Origin: Lingula anatina
Lineage: Eukaryota; Brachiopoda; Lingulata; Lingulida; Lingulidae
Length of the DNA: 44,092 bases
Assembly: GCF_001039355.2 (NCBI RefSeq)
Contig: NW_019775623.1
Location: 126,662-170,753 of the forward strand
Direction of reading: 5' to 3'
The notes below the pieces were generated by a model, which made no database searches, was not told the origin of the DNA, and saw only the letters and a program-made list of their open reading frames with translations. Numbering within the stretch: the first letter of the stretch is position 1; each line of letters starts with the position of its first letter. A program made the translations under genes and the position numbers. Positions 33,500 through 44,092 of this stretch are shown here, in pieces.

Positions 33500-34749
33500 G
33501 TAAGAAAGTCACGAAAACCGTCACAGACAAAGAAAGAACATTGTCAGCGAATGCCAGATCCTTTTCTGCTTTTTTGGTGCAGCCCACGGCAACAAACATA
33601 GGCATAACGAAAATTGCCCAACTCCGTTCAACACAACTTTCTTAAACTTCTCTGTATTTAGCATGCAGATCAGCTAATTTTCATAGACCCTTTTCGTCTA
33701 TGTCGTCACAGTACCACGTGATTCAGATCTGTTGCTTCATTTTTGCATATTGAGGTGAGATTTACTAAAACGCTTTTTTCTACTAATACACTTTTTTAAG
33801 GGTGGGGGTCGATTATCTCTAATGTATAGATTGGGTGCTGAATCTACAAAATTCGAGAAATAGATTTTTATGTGGCTCAAGTCCTTTAAGTACAGGTTCC
33901 CCCACCCCCTAAATATATCAACTCATGGCGCGTATTAAATTTAGAAAGCATTCCATTTTTAATATGCCTCAGTGCTACCTACATGTATGTTGAGCAGTGC
34001 ATTAGTATTTATTTTTATGATTTACTTCAAAGATACATCTGTGGAGTAGTGAGCAAGCATTCATTCTTTTCTGATATTCCTCAAAACTACCTCTGTGGTG
34101 TAGTGCTGAAGTATTCCATTTTTATATACCTCAAAACTACATCTGTTGAGCAGTGTGCCAGCATTCCTTTTATTCCATTTTAAATTGGTTATTCAAATGC
34201 GCACCAATGCAGTGCAGCAGAAGCATCGTGTTTTTCCCTACCTCACCGGAGTAGATTTTGAAGCTTATAAGCATAATTGAAACATGCTTCAACCAAGCTG
34301 GTTATCTACCGCATTGATGCTTCTTTCTGGAAAATCATGTATTTTATTTATTTTTGGCGTAGACGTGCAGCATGCCTTACTGCATCTTTTCTACAAACAT
34401 GCACTACACCACTGCGCCACTAATGCTACAAAACAACCTCTGCGAGAATACCTTATTGGTCAAAATAAAGTGTATATTTATTCCATGTACCATTTGAAGA
34501 TTACACGCTAAATCTTTTGCTCCAGGGTGTGTCACATTTTATACTATCTTCCAGTTAAAGAATTTTACAGAAATAAAATATTATTGCTTTGACATGCACA
34601 AGTTATTAAGTATGCCGTAAAAGAAAACAATTATTTTTATTATTATTGTTGTTGTTATTTATTATTGCTACTAAAAAGCCGTTACACACCCTCCCCTTTA
34701 GATTATTTACAAATAAGTCTATTTGACACAAATAGTTGTGGTGCATGCT
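33500..34749. other. Downstream flank of lectin E
   Basis: The short minus-strand frame near 33605 (M-P-M-F-V-A-V-G-C-T) is not supported. From 33.94 kb the sequence is homologous to the lectin A flank at 6.49 kb, with a local tripling of an atacctcaaaactaCctctgt-like unit (about 34000-34180). Confidence 0.5.
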
Positions 34750-34853
34750 TTTATTAGGATTGTTATCAAAAATCGAAACAATGAGGTTGGCAATACGACT
34801 GCTGTTTATATATTTTTTCTTCAATTTAAGCATGCATGTGTATTCCAAAAAGT

Positions 34854-37048
34854 TTAGAGACATGCCATCCAGTTGACTTCGACTCGGTACATATGAGTGT
34901 TGCTCCAGGTCTTGATATTCACATTGAAGCCGTGGGGGCTGAGGCCGGAAGCGTATGTAGTCGCCCTAGTATTTTGACCATTCCTGAAAGTGATAACAAT
35001 ATAAATGGCAAAGAAGACAATTGTATACTACATGTATTTGCAGCCAAAGCACAATGCCATCTTTGCTCAACAGAAAGAAAGAAAAAAACGTATCTCACCA
35101 TAAGCTTTGGCTTATCTTTTTTATTTATTTATTTAATTTTTATTTTATTTATTTATTATTTTTTTTTCTTTTTTGTCTAACTACATACCATGTGTTCTGA
35201 CTTCGTAAAAAAGTAATGCTTTGCATAGCCGACGCTCTAAACCCTTGTAGCTAAAGAAACTGTTCAGCTAACTTGTTGGGATGCGTGCTTTAGTCACGCT
35301 GTAATAATTGACCAAGTAAACAATTTGGAGACTAACTCTTGTCGAAAACTCTAAGATGGCATACAGAACAACGGTACTTGAGTATCATAAATGAAAATGG
35401 CACGTTTCAATCATTTAGCCATAATTGGTCAAAAATTTGCCTGTTACCATAACTGCAAGTAATTTGAGAGGGAAAATGCTAGTTAGGGCAGTTTAAGGTC
35501 ATGGTCTATCACTGGACAAAATAAGAAGAAAATTTATTGTATTTTCGAGCTTGGGAACATCCCTTTTTTGTTCTTACATAAAATGTTCTTTTATAAGTCA
35601 CTTTAAAATTTGAAATTATATTGCTTTAATATTTAAGCTCCGACCTTATATTTTATCATTTTACCGATAAAGTATAAAGTGTTTAGAATATGAAGTAACA
35701 TTTTTGACATTTGAAAAATATGGCTATCTCTCTACTTCCAAACAAAATGACGTCGCCCCAGTTAAAAATCGCAGAAAAGAAATGCCTTTTTATCCCTAGA
35801 AGCAAGTTTTTATGCGCAGTATATCAAAATATTATAAACAAAATTAAATATTGGTGGTATCGTCACAGTTAAAGTAGTCAGTGCTGTGTCTTACCAAATA
35901 TCAAGGTGCGATATTGCCACCATAACGGTTGGAGTCTTTCTGAACGGTGGATTGAAACGTACATGCTTCACTTGACTCTGACACCTTATGCTACTGTCTT
36001 TCTTACAGTAATCGCTGGACACTACTCCCGATACACCTGTAACATGAAAACACACATATTTATGTACCTTCCATATTTTAAACGTTCTGGGTCTGCACGA
36101 ACAGATTTCTATAACAGTTGTTATATCAGAATGAAATTATGTCCTGACTAAGAAGTTTGTTTTATCATTCTAATGCTATGCTTGACCAATGGAAAATGGC
36201 TCTTGTCCGTGTCTGCTCCCTTCAAATGCGCCCTAAATTTTCTTATGCCACCTATCTAGTAAAGGTTTATATTTTAACGAAGTAATTTTCTTGTCTCACC
36301 CTTTCAGTTTGGGCTTTTTTTCAGTCTAGTATAAAACAGTTCCCATTCCGGTTATCAGCGAAAAAGCTAAATATTGACAATATCGTTTTCAAAACTTCCG
36401 ACACAAACACCATTCTCTTATTTTAAAAATTTTATGTTTGAAGACACGCGTGCGAAATGTGATCTATTTTAAGTAATTCTGAGGGTGAAAATGCAGTTTG
36501 AAAATTCAAATGTTGTTTTGCGTATTTGATCGCTGTATATGCCGTGGAAAATTTCGTTGAAATTCACGGAAGGTTAAAACTGTAACTTGAATTCTACGGA
36601 TTACAAAACGTAACATCAGCCTTCATTACAGTAAGTAAAATAGCATTCAGAAAGTTTCAAAAACGCAGAATATTACTTTGAACATAAAATGCCCGTCATT
36701 CCTTCAAATTTGACTCTTAACTAGCCATTGAGTGCATATTATAATAATGAAGGTAAATTCAACTGCGAGTACTATACATATATATATATATATTGTATTC
36801 TATTCGTCCTTGCCATAGTCTCACCCACAGTCTGGTTGTGCCTGCGGGTGAATGTTACTGTTACATGTACTAAGTACATGATTGGTTTTTACCACAGCAT
36901 TATCTAACAAAAACGGGTGGGAGTAAAAAACAGTTCAAAACGACTCCGACGTCTTACATATATTTAAAATGTACTTACACGTGGCATCGATTGAATCTGG
37001 AAGTAGCAGAACAGCCAAAAAGCAACCAAGGAGAACTCTGGAGGTCAT
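34854..37048 (-). CDS. Secreted H-type lectin E (three exons; most divergent copy)
   Basis: Exons 37048..36979, 36036..35895 and 34983..34854 encode 113 residues in the shared frame. Cys24, 34, 42 and 112 are kept. The domain reads V-R-F-N-P-P-F at 49-55, P-T-V-M-V-A-I-S-H-L-D-I at 59-70, N-G-Q-N-T-R77-A-T-T-Y, S-G-L-S-P-H-G-F, K-T-W97-S-N-T-H-M-Y103 and V-N-W-M at 107-110. Several of these (N-P-P-F, H-L-D, T-W) look closer to the general H-type pattern than the other copies, as if E kept more ancestral states. Arg77, Trp97 and Tyr103 are all present. The stretch R-V-E-V-N at 104-108 replaces S-I-T-V-S, so the last strand has changed. AATAAA lies at 34755-34750. No MITE was seen in either intron. 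Confidence 0.88.
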
Positions 37049-37078
37049 CTTCTTGTTCTAAGTCTGAACAGGCGAGTG

Positions 37079-37112
37079 ACTGAACGAACTGAGGCGCCCA
37101 GGTCCTTTTATA
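37079..37112 (-). promoter_or_regulatory. Core promoter of lectin E
   Basis: TATAAAA (37112-37106) and initiator A at 37081, 31 bp apart as in the other four. Confidence 0.8.
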
Positions 37113-37139
37113 GTTCCACAGTCTGTTGTTCACACAAGT

Positions 37140-37350
37140 CCTGGCAGTTTATCAAGTTTCATGTAGTTTCAGTCCTGCGGGGAGGCCCAATCAGGTTCCA
37201 ACGGTTTTTGATTGACATTTGTCTAAACTAAGGTGTACAGCCATATTTTGCAATGTCCTGGCAGATTAACAAGTTCACATATAACGGACAGGTTCAGACA
37301 GGCGAGGAGACAAAAATCAAGTTCCATTGAAAAACATGCAGTTTTAATTT
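37140..37350 (-). promoter_or_regulatory. Tandem pair of the upstream module, lectin E
   Basis: The proximal block (from 37142) and distal block (from about 37259) have the same landmarks as in A. The proximal block has lost part of its end. Confidence 0.45.
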
Positions 37351-37411
37351 ACATATCTCTATCTTCCTTGACTTATCAAAAGTCATACGTTGTATCAATA
37401 TAACACCCCAT

Positions 37412-37613
37412 TTCCATAGATTAGATCGACCTACTTTAGATCGACCTAACTCCCTGGGGGTTCACGCTAAATAGCTGTCAACCGGGCGGACACGAAAGTT
37501 AATTACCCCCTTACAGCTTGTAGTAGGCGGGACGGACATTTAAGTCGGATTATCTGAAAGTAATCTAGTGAGACTCCCCGCGGGGATAGATCGATCTAAA
37601 ATCTATGGGAATA
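37412..37613. mobile_element. Foldback MITE P6
   Basis: Bounded by ccatagattagatcgacc and gatcgatctaaaatctatgg. The interior is related to P1-P5 (acccccttacagctt...aggcggga), but belongs with P7 as a subfamily. Confidence 0.75.
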
Positions 37614-37699
37614 TAGAGCCTATGTCTCAGAATAGCAAGTATATTCTCCCATGAAAAGCTTGCATACATGTATAAACACTATTTTTACAAAATCAATCT

Positions 37700-40600
37700 C
37701 ACTACACTGATAGATACAGGTTCATGAGAAGGGGAGAATCGGAAATTTGAATTCAGTAGGAACAATGTCCAGTACTTTTCCGTGTCTTAGATCGCTCTTG
37801 CTTCTCCTTTTAAGAAAAGAAGGGAACATTTTCATTCTAGGAACAACTGCTCAGGTTAGTGGATCATTTGGGGATCAAATGTGGAGGCAGGTGACACTGA
37901 GATACAGTTGCTACAACTGTCATTTTGATATGAAAAAGTGTCTCCTCCTACCGGTGTCCTCCTAGTCATTAACATCTTGATAGCATCTTGATGAATTTTC
38001 TGTGTAGATAAGGTTATTTAAAGTTTCGTTTCTTGCATGGATCGACTAAATTTGACGTTATGATCCAAGTGTTTGCACTGTAATGATAAACTTTTTGATT
38101 TACTGAAAGTTCAAGCTCGTCGTCTTGCTTCCCAGTGCTTGTCTCTAGCGTGGGGACCGTGGCTATTTGATACCTCAATCATCAAGTATTAGCATTACAA
38201 TAAAGTAAAAATTCAAAGAATAAAAAAAAGATGGTGGGATATGCAAGGAGGGAAATGGCCATTGCTTAATAAAGTGGCATATTACCTCCCTGGTCATTTT
38301 TCTTTTCCTTTCAGTAGTACATGTACCTGTCCCCGTTATCACTTTTTGTAGTAGATAAACATTGCACCAAAAGCAAGTTAATTTTTACTCGTACATACAT
38401 TAAAATAAAAATGATCACTATTCATAGATTCTCACAGTGGGATCCAGAGGAGATGTAGGTGCTGCCAACACCTAAGGGACAATTTTCTGATTGCTCGCCA
38501 TTTTATTTCAAACGACCCCTCCCACTTTCTACTTGTATACTCTTAACATTCTGAACGTTTTGAACGCACAATTTAAGAATATATCATGATTCTTTTACTT
38601 CGCCTCATAAACAACCTCATATTGAGTTTCATCTCTCATAATGCACCCGTAAAGACAGTTTTATCGTGGTCTCGTTTTACTTGTATTTCTGTTTACACAA
38701 ACAGAGACTAACAGATAAATGTGCACATTTTTAAACGAAACGTAAACATTGTCAGTGGTAAACGTTTGACACTAAGATACAGTTGCTAGACCTGTCATTT
38801 TGATATGAAAAAGCGTCTCCCGCTCTTTCATCTTGATAGCAAGAACTAAACACAAATCACGATTCTTTGAATTGTCTGTGTAGATAAGGTTATATAAAGT
38901 TTCATTTCTTGCAGGGATCGACAAAATCATCTTTTTTACTTCGACATTATTATCCAAGTGTTTACGCTGTAATGATAAACTCATTGATTTACTGAAAGTT
39001 AAAGCTCGTAGTCTTGATTCCCAGTGCTTGTCTCCAACGTGGGCACCGTTGTTATTTGATACTCGATCATCAGGTATTAGCATTGGAATAAAATCAAAAT
39101 TCAAAGAATAAAACAGACGTTGGGATATGCTGGAGGGCTGGGAAATGACCAATGCTGTGGCATATTACCTCCCTGGTCATTTTTCTTTTGCATTGAGTAG
39201 TTCACGTACCTGTCGCTTATATAACTTTTTGAAGTTGATGTATATTGTACGAAAAGCAAGTAATTTTATTCGTACATATATTAAAATAAAAATAGATCAC
39301 TATTCATAGATTATGACAGTGGGATCCAGAGGAGATGCAGATACTGCAAACACCCAAGGGACAATTGCTTAACCCGCCATTTTGATTTCAAAACGCCCCC
39401 CCCCCCCCCCAGCCCACATTCTACTTGCATGCTCTTAACATTCTACACGTTTTGAACGCAAAATTCAAGAATATATCATGATTCTTTTACTACGCCTCAT
39501 AAACAACCTCATATTGAGTTTCATCTCTCATAATGCCCCGGTAGAGACAGGTTTATCGTGATCTCTTTTTACTTGTATTTCTGTTTACACACACAGAATA
39601 ACAAATAAATGTGCACATTTTAATTGATGCCACAAAACATCAACATTGTCAGTAATGAACCTTTTCGAGTTTTTTTTCTTTATTTCTTTATTTTTTTTTA
39701 ATGCCTTTATTGCCCCCTCTCCAACAAAAACTTTTCAGTTACATTGCATATTACTTGATGTCTGGATTAAGCATGGTGGACATGCATTGATAAACGACTA
39801 CTCCAAAAAGGTGAACAATATTTCTAGTATACACTGACAGATACAGGTTCATAAGAAGGCGAGCAATCAGAATTTTGAATTCAGTAGGAACAATGTCCAG
39901 TGTTTTTCCGTGTCTTACATCGCCCTTGTTTCTCCCTTTAAGGAAAGGAGGGAACTCTTACATTCTAGAAACAACTGCTCAGGTTAGTGCATCATTTGGG
40001 GATCAAAATGTGGAGGCAGGTGACACCAAGGTACAGTTGCTACACCTGTCATTTTGATATGAAAAAAGTGTCTCCCCCTCTCCCCTCCTACCTGTGCCTT
40101 CCTAGTCCTTAACATCTTGATAGCAAGAACTTAACAAAAATCACGGTTTTTTAATTGCCTGTGTAGATAAGGTTGTATAAAGTTTCATTTCTTGCAGGGA
40201 TCGACAAAATCATCTTTTTTTTACTTCGACATTATTATCCAAGTGTTTACGCTGTAATGATAAACTTTTTGATATACTGAAGTGAAAAATAAATGTGTAC
40301 ATTTTAATTGATGCCATAAAACAAACATTGTCAGTAATACTTTTTGAGTTTTTTTATTATTGTTGGGCCTTTATTGCCCCCTCTCCAACAAAAACTTATC
40401 AGTTACTTTTCATATTGCTTGAGGTCTGGATTAAGCATGATGGACATGCATGACTAAAGAGACTACTCCAAAAACGTGAATAATGTTTCTAGTATACACT
40501 GATAGATACAGGTTCATAAGAAGGGGAGCAATCATAAATTTGAATTCATTAGGAACAATGCCCAGTATTTTTCTGTGCCTCAGATCGCTCTTGCTTCTCC

Positions 40601-41650
40601 TTTTAACGAAAGCAGGGAACATTTACATTCTACAGACAAGTACATAACTGTTCAGGTTAGTGCATCATTTGGGGATCAAATCTGGAGGCAGGTGACACTA
40701 AGATACAGTTTCTACACCTGTTATTTTGATGTGAAAAAGTGTCTCCCCCTCTTTGTATCAACCTGTGTCCTCCTAGTCCTTAATATCTTGATAGCAAGCT
40801 GCGGAACTCAACACAAATCACGATTCTTTGAATCGTCTTTGAAGATGAGGATATGTAAAATTTCATTTCTTACATAAATCGACAAATTATTTTTTTTTTA
40901 CTTCGACGTTATGATCCAAGTGTTTGCACTGTAATGATAGACTTTTTGATTTCCTGAAAGTTTAAGCTCGTCGTCTTGATTCCCAGTGCTTGTCTCCAGC
41001 GTGGGCACAGTTGCTATTTGACACTCGATTATCAAGTGTTAGCATTACAATGAAGTCACAATTCAAAGAATTAAACAGACATTATGAAGTCTCGATAATG
41101 AACTAATTCAGGTTTCTTTTGGCCCTGTCCGTTTCTTTGAAAGTCCCTAAAATCTACCTTTATCGATTTATTGAAGCTTTATCTGTGTTGTATGTAAGGG
41201 AGCGGTAATGCCAGTTTTGCTGTGAACTTGAAATACATGTTCTCACTTTTTCAACGTGGTAACTGCCAGCTTGAACACGATGTTTTTGGTTCCCATTCTT
41301 TGCTTCTAAACATCATATTAAGTTGTAGCTTTCATAAAACCTGGTATAGACAGTTTATCCTGATCTCGTTTTTACTTATATTTCTGTTTACGCAGCCAAG
41401 GAATTACTTCTATCACCCTCTCTCCTACACAAAAACTTGTCAGTTACGTTTGCTTGAGGCTTGGATTAACCGTGATGGAGATACAGGGATAAAACGACTA
41501 CTCCAAATAGGTTAATAATACATCCAGTTTACACAGGTAGATACAAGTTAATTAAGGGGTGGGGGTCAATCAGAAATGTGGATTCAACAGGAAATTTCAA
41601 ATATTTTTTGTTCCTCCATCGTTCTTTTTTCTGCAGCTTAGAGGGCATTC
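37700..41650 (+). repeat. Tandemly repeated M modules upstream of lectin E
   Basis: M5 (37700-38000), M6 (from 38760), M7 (39690-40110), M8 (40375-40800) and a partial M9 (about 41400-41640) are all in plus orientation. The landmark Gatacagttgct occurs at 37901, 38775, 40033 and 40702. A second marker, cagtgggatccagaggagatg, at about 38437 and 39317 gives a period of about 880 bp for the first two units. Short open frames in M5 and M7 start M-S-S and could encode a leader-like stretch, but the frame differs by one base between copies. No supported gene. Confidence 0.75.
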
Positions 41651-41850
41651 CCATAGATTTAGATCGATCCATCTAGATCGACCTAACTCCCTGGGGTTCA
41701 CGCTAAATTGCTGTCAGGCGAGCGCGCACGGTAGTTAATTACCCCCTTACAGCTTTTGGAAGGCGGGACAGACATTTAAGCCGGCTAAACTTACAGTAAT
41801 CTAGTGAGACTCCCCACAGGGATAGATCGACCTAAATTCTGTGGGAATGG
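41646..41850. mobile_element. Foldback MITE P7
   Basis: Same subfamily as P6: ends ttcccatagatttagatcgatcc and gatcgacctaaattctgtggga. Interior ccctggggttcacgctaaattgctgtca. Confidence 0.8.
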
Positions 41851-41854
41851 GATC

Positions 41855-42028
41855 TTAGATGCCTGGCACGCCTACTGAAGCTGTTAAATGATAGTTAATT
41901 ATCCCCTTACGGCTTCAGTAGTCGTACAGGACATCAGAGCCCCTTAAGCTAAATGCAAATAACGAGAAACCCCCTCGGAGATGAGTCGATCCCGCTAGAT
42001 CGATCTAGGTATAGGAACGGGGTCTTGG
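41855..42028. mobile_element. Foldback MITE P8, abutting P7
   Basis: It has the P1-P5-type hairpin (cacgcctactgaagctg ... cggcttcagtagtcgt) and right end gctagatcgatctaggtatagg. It begins directly after P7, so one element may have landed in the end of the other. Confidence 0.75.
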
Positions 42029-42972
42029 ACTGAGATACGGTAAATTTCTACGTACTATATACATGCAGATACCTGCACAATCCAGGCAGAGGTAAAAAGA
42101 AAGGAAACAGACAGATAATCATAATATTCTTCTTTTGTTCCTATTACAACAACTCACCATTCTGTGCATCCCCGTACAAGCAGCATTATATTACGCTGCA
42201 GTTTTGGTTTAATCTAACTCCTCATATTTTAACCACCCTGTATTACCTTTGTTGGTAGTAATTAGTTCTAGTAGCAGCAATAGTCATACTTCTTTTTGGT
42301 CAATCGTGCAAAATATGTAATTTACCTTCCCTCGTGGCGCTATTTAAAAATGTCAAACCCATGAAGAAAACAATAGTAGTAACAAAATCCATTTTAATCT
42401 TATTTCATTAGGCTGATTTACGATTCTCTAACTAGTTGTTTTGAGTTTTCAATTTTCATTGTCTTTATACTCCCACGATATCACTGAGCTCCAAACGGAT
42501 CCAGTAACTGAAACATCTTTACACTACCACAATGCTCCTGGCAGATATGTTAATGAAAGCAGCTCAACCATGTTAATTCGAACGATGCCGCGCCTCTCTT
42601 TTACCCTGAATCTCAGGGTGTTTGAAAACCCAAATACGACTGTATTATTTCCTTATTCTTTTATTGATACTAGCACATTAGGTAGAATGAGTTCGATCTA
42701 ACAATATAATAATACGTGGTAGGCTACATTAATGTGTACACAATAACATATTCAAATGCACAATATAGTAGGCCTATATATCATGGACATACTTACATGT
42801 ATTTATGTGATTATCTGAGATATTTCTTATATTTGTATGTGCACTTATTATCAGCCTTCCTTACGCTATACCTCTACATAAGCAGGTTGACTGTGAAGTT
42901 ACTATTCCCGTACCCCACTCAAACACTGTGCAAAATTACTCTGCTTTTCAACATTTTGAAACAATCTATCAG
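42029..42972. other. 5' flank of family-S copy S3
   Basis: 42.15-42.55 kb is homologous to the minus strand of 19.06-19.45 kb (flank of S2). The open frame at 42441-42701 overlaps it, but a 5-base difference in S2 breaks that frame, so it is not supported as coding. Confidence 0.5.
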
Positions 42973-43018
42973 CGCACCCTGTGTCCAAAGAGTACTACTA
43001 CGGTCTGCAATGCGGCTG
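42973..43018 (+). pseudogene. Family S, copy S3: exon Y only
   Basis: The 46-base exon runs tatcag|CGC to GCTG|gtaagt and encodes R-T-L-C-P-K-S-T-T-T-V-C-N-A-A in the shared frame. The following intron resembles S1 up to about 43.3 kb. No exon Z or terminal exon follows before the P450, so the copy is truncated, unless exons lie elsewhere. Confidence 0.4.
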
Positions 43019-43860
43019 GTAAGTTCAAGTAGGAAAAATAAATAAAAGTAATATATATTTTGATGCCCTAATTGTAGACATCGCTTATGTGTACATGTAA
43101 AGACCCTGACAAGTAAAAAAATGAAAGATGTAGCGAACAGTTTAGTAGCTCATTTTAAGAAGGCAGTTCTACTTTGATAGCATATATATTATATTTATTA
43201 TTCGCCTTACAATCGTCAACGTAAGTAATGAGCCAAAGTCGGATTTAAGAATTCAAACCACGTAGCGTTGGTTCAACTGAAGCATTGATAAACATCTGTC
43301 ACAATTATTGTTAACGAAAACGAAAGAAAAAAAACGTTCATTTCCTCCAATACCACAAACACTCAATTATGACACTAGTTATAAATCTGTGGCCAAGGTT
43401 TCACTGAGAGGTAAAGATTATGTTAGGAATAGAGAGGTTTATATTATTTTCCTTAGTATAGCAGAGTATGTTTGCAGGTAAGATATTTATAGAGAAGCTA
43501 CTACTGTAGTAAAGCGTGCGCTCTCTCTTTAACACGGTTACATTTTCTGTACAAATTCCTCCTCCATTCTGGATTTTTTAACTAAATCTCACGAATATGC
43601 CAGTGCATGTGTCCTAAAAATTATGCACGTTGCCAAAATAGGTACCTGTTCATCACATATGTACACATGTTCTTATATTCTTCAAAGTATACACTTGTAA
43701 TTGCAAAGTAAGATAAAACTTTGATAAAATTATTTTCAAAAGGGACACCAAAATCTCTAGTTGAAGTTCAAAGCACAAACTGAAGAGACGTGATGTCATT
43801 TCATTTTTTCCCCACTGTCTTCGTCCTATCAGTGTGGAGGCTGGATCCCAAGCTGCCCAC
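43019..43860. other. Intergenic between S3 and the P450 exon
   Basis: The homology to S1 stops near 43.3 kb. Beyond that nothing recognisable is seen; on the minus strand this is the P450 3'UTR and flank. Confidence 0.5.
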
Positions 43861-44045
43861 TTACTCGCGTTTCTTGATATAAAGCTCGTAGTCGGGAGGG
43901 GTCGTGGTGATTCCCGCGCGTTCGGGGAAAGGTCGTGGCAGTTTGGCGCCAATGGGCGCGGAAAACTCGTACTGCTGGATCATCGAGGTCAGGAAGAGAA
44001 AAAATTCAATCCTGGCCAACTGCTCACCAAGGCAGGCACGGGGAC
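43861..44045 (-). CDS. Cytochrome P450 (CYP2-like), last coding exon
   Basis: The exon begins after ttgtag at 44046 and ends with TAA at 43861: 60 residues plus stop, in a phase that splits the Gly codon of the haem-binding loop. The start reads P-R-A-C-L-G-E-Q-L-A-R-I-E. The Cys is the haem thiolate ligand of the FxxGxRxCxG motif, followed by the L helix. The rest (F-L-F-L-T-S-M-I-Q, then P-P-D-Y-E-L-Y-I-K-K-R-E) is the usual C-terminal tail. A final exon starting inside this motif is typical of the animal CYP2 clan. The earlier exons lie beyond the window. Expected: ER-membrane monooxygenase; substrate unknown. Confidence 0.9.
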
Positions 44046-44092
44046 CTACAATAAATTGTAGAAAAGTACAATATCGCATAATATATATCGCA

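Noticed and set aside
33393-33605. Minus-strand frame starting M-P-M-F-V-A-V-G-C as a THAP-domain start
   Set aside because: Only the first few residues are suggestive. The C2CH spacing does not follow, and the frame runs into the end of the 32840-33496 element.
42441-42701. Open frame upstream of S3 as an extra coding exon
   Set aside because: The homologous stretch near 19.06-19.10 kb differs by a 5-base deletion that destroys the frame, so nothing shows coding constraint.
1-44092. tRNA or rRNA genes
   Set aside because: I looked for cloverleaf-like arms and conserved A/B-box patterns by eye and saw none; a tRNAscan-SE run would settle it.

Overview
This window is animal nuclear DNA. It has spliced genes with GT/AG introns, TATA/Inr promoters, AATAAA signals, Tc1/mariner, LINE and MITE remnants, many microsatellites and an AT-rich background. 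The gene content (a multi-copy secreted H-type lectin family, an orphan 7TM receptor, a CYP2-like P450) fits an invertebrate, perhaps a marine lophotrochozoan, cephalochordate or cnidarian. I cannot place the species from sequence alone.

Layout. (1) 769-3915, minus strand: a two-exon class-A-like GPCR with a very long ectodomain; its single intron holds a foldback DNA element with long inverted ends. (2) 4.4-42 kb: an array of five intact three-exon genes for 113-residue secreted H-type lectins, in strictly alternating orientation (A-, B+, C-, D+, E-). All five have exons of 70, 142 and 130 bases, the same splice phases, a TATA box exactly 31 bp from a TCAGT initiator, and an AATAAA about 100 bp past the stop. 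(3) Interleaved with the lectins and convergent to them are fragments of a second small-exon family (called S here; function unknown), with one possibly intact 3' end and one clearly frameshifted copy. (4) 43861-44045, minus strand: the last coding exon of a cytochrome P450.

The array is a nested palindrome. A and B are head-to-head inverted copies of each other, and the whole A-B block is repeated in inverse orientation as C-D. The spacer between C and D is the reverse complement of the one between A and B. A matches D (shared LINE fragment, shared residues) and B matches C (shared MITE, shared residues). E is the most divergent copy and looks closest to the general family pattern.

The most notable biological point is that the copies form two coding and regulatory types. 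B, C and E keep an Arg at position 77, which aligns with the sugar-contacting Arg of snail H-type agglutinin. In A and D that Arg is replaced by Thr or Ser, and the same change creates an N-glycosylation sequon (N75-S-T or N75-S-S). The A/D/E promoters carry a tandem pair of an upstream module, whereas B/C carry one. Between the genes are repeated intergenic modules, at least eight copies of a foldback MITE, a dead 2.3-kb Tc1-like element with long IR/DR ends, and two MITE-like elements filled with degenerate short words.
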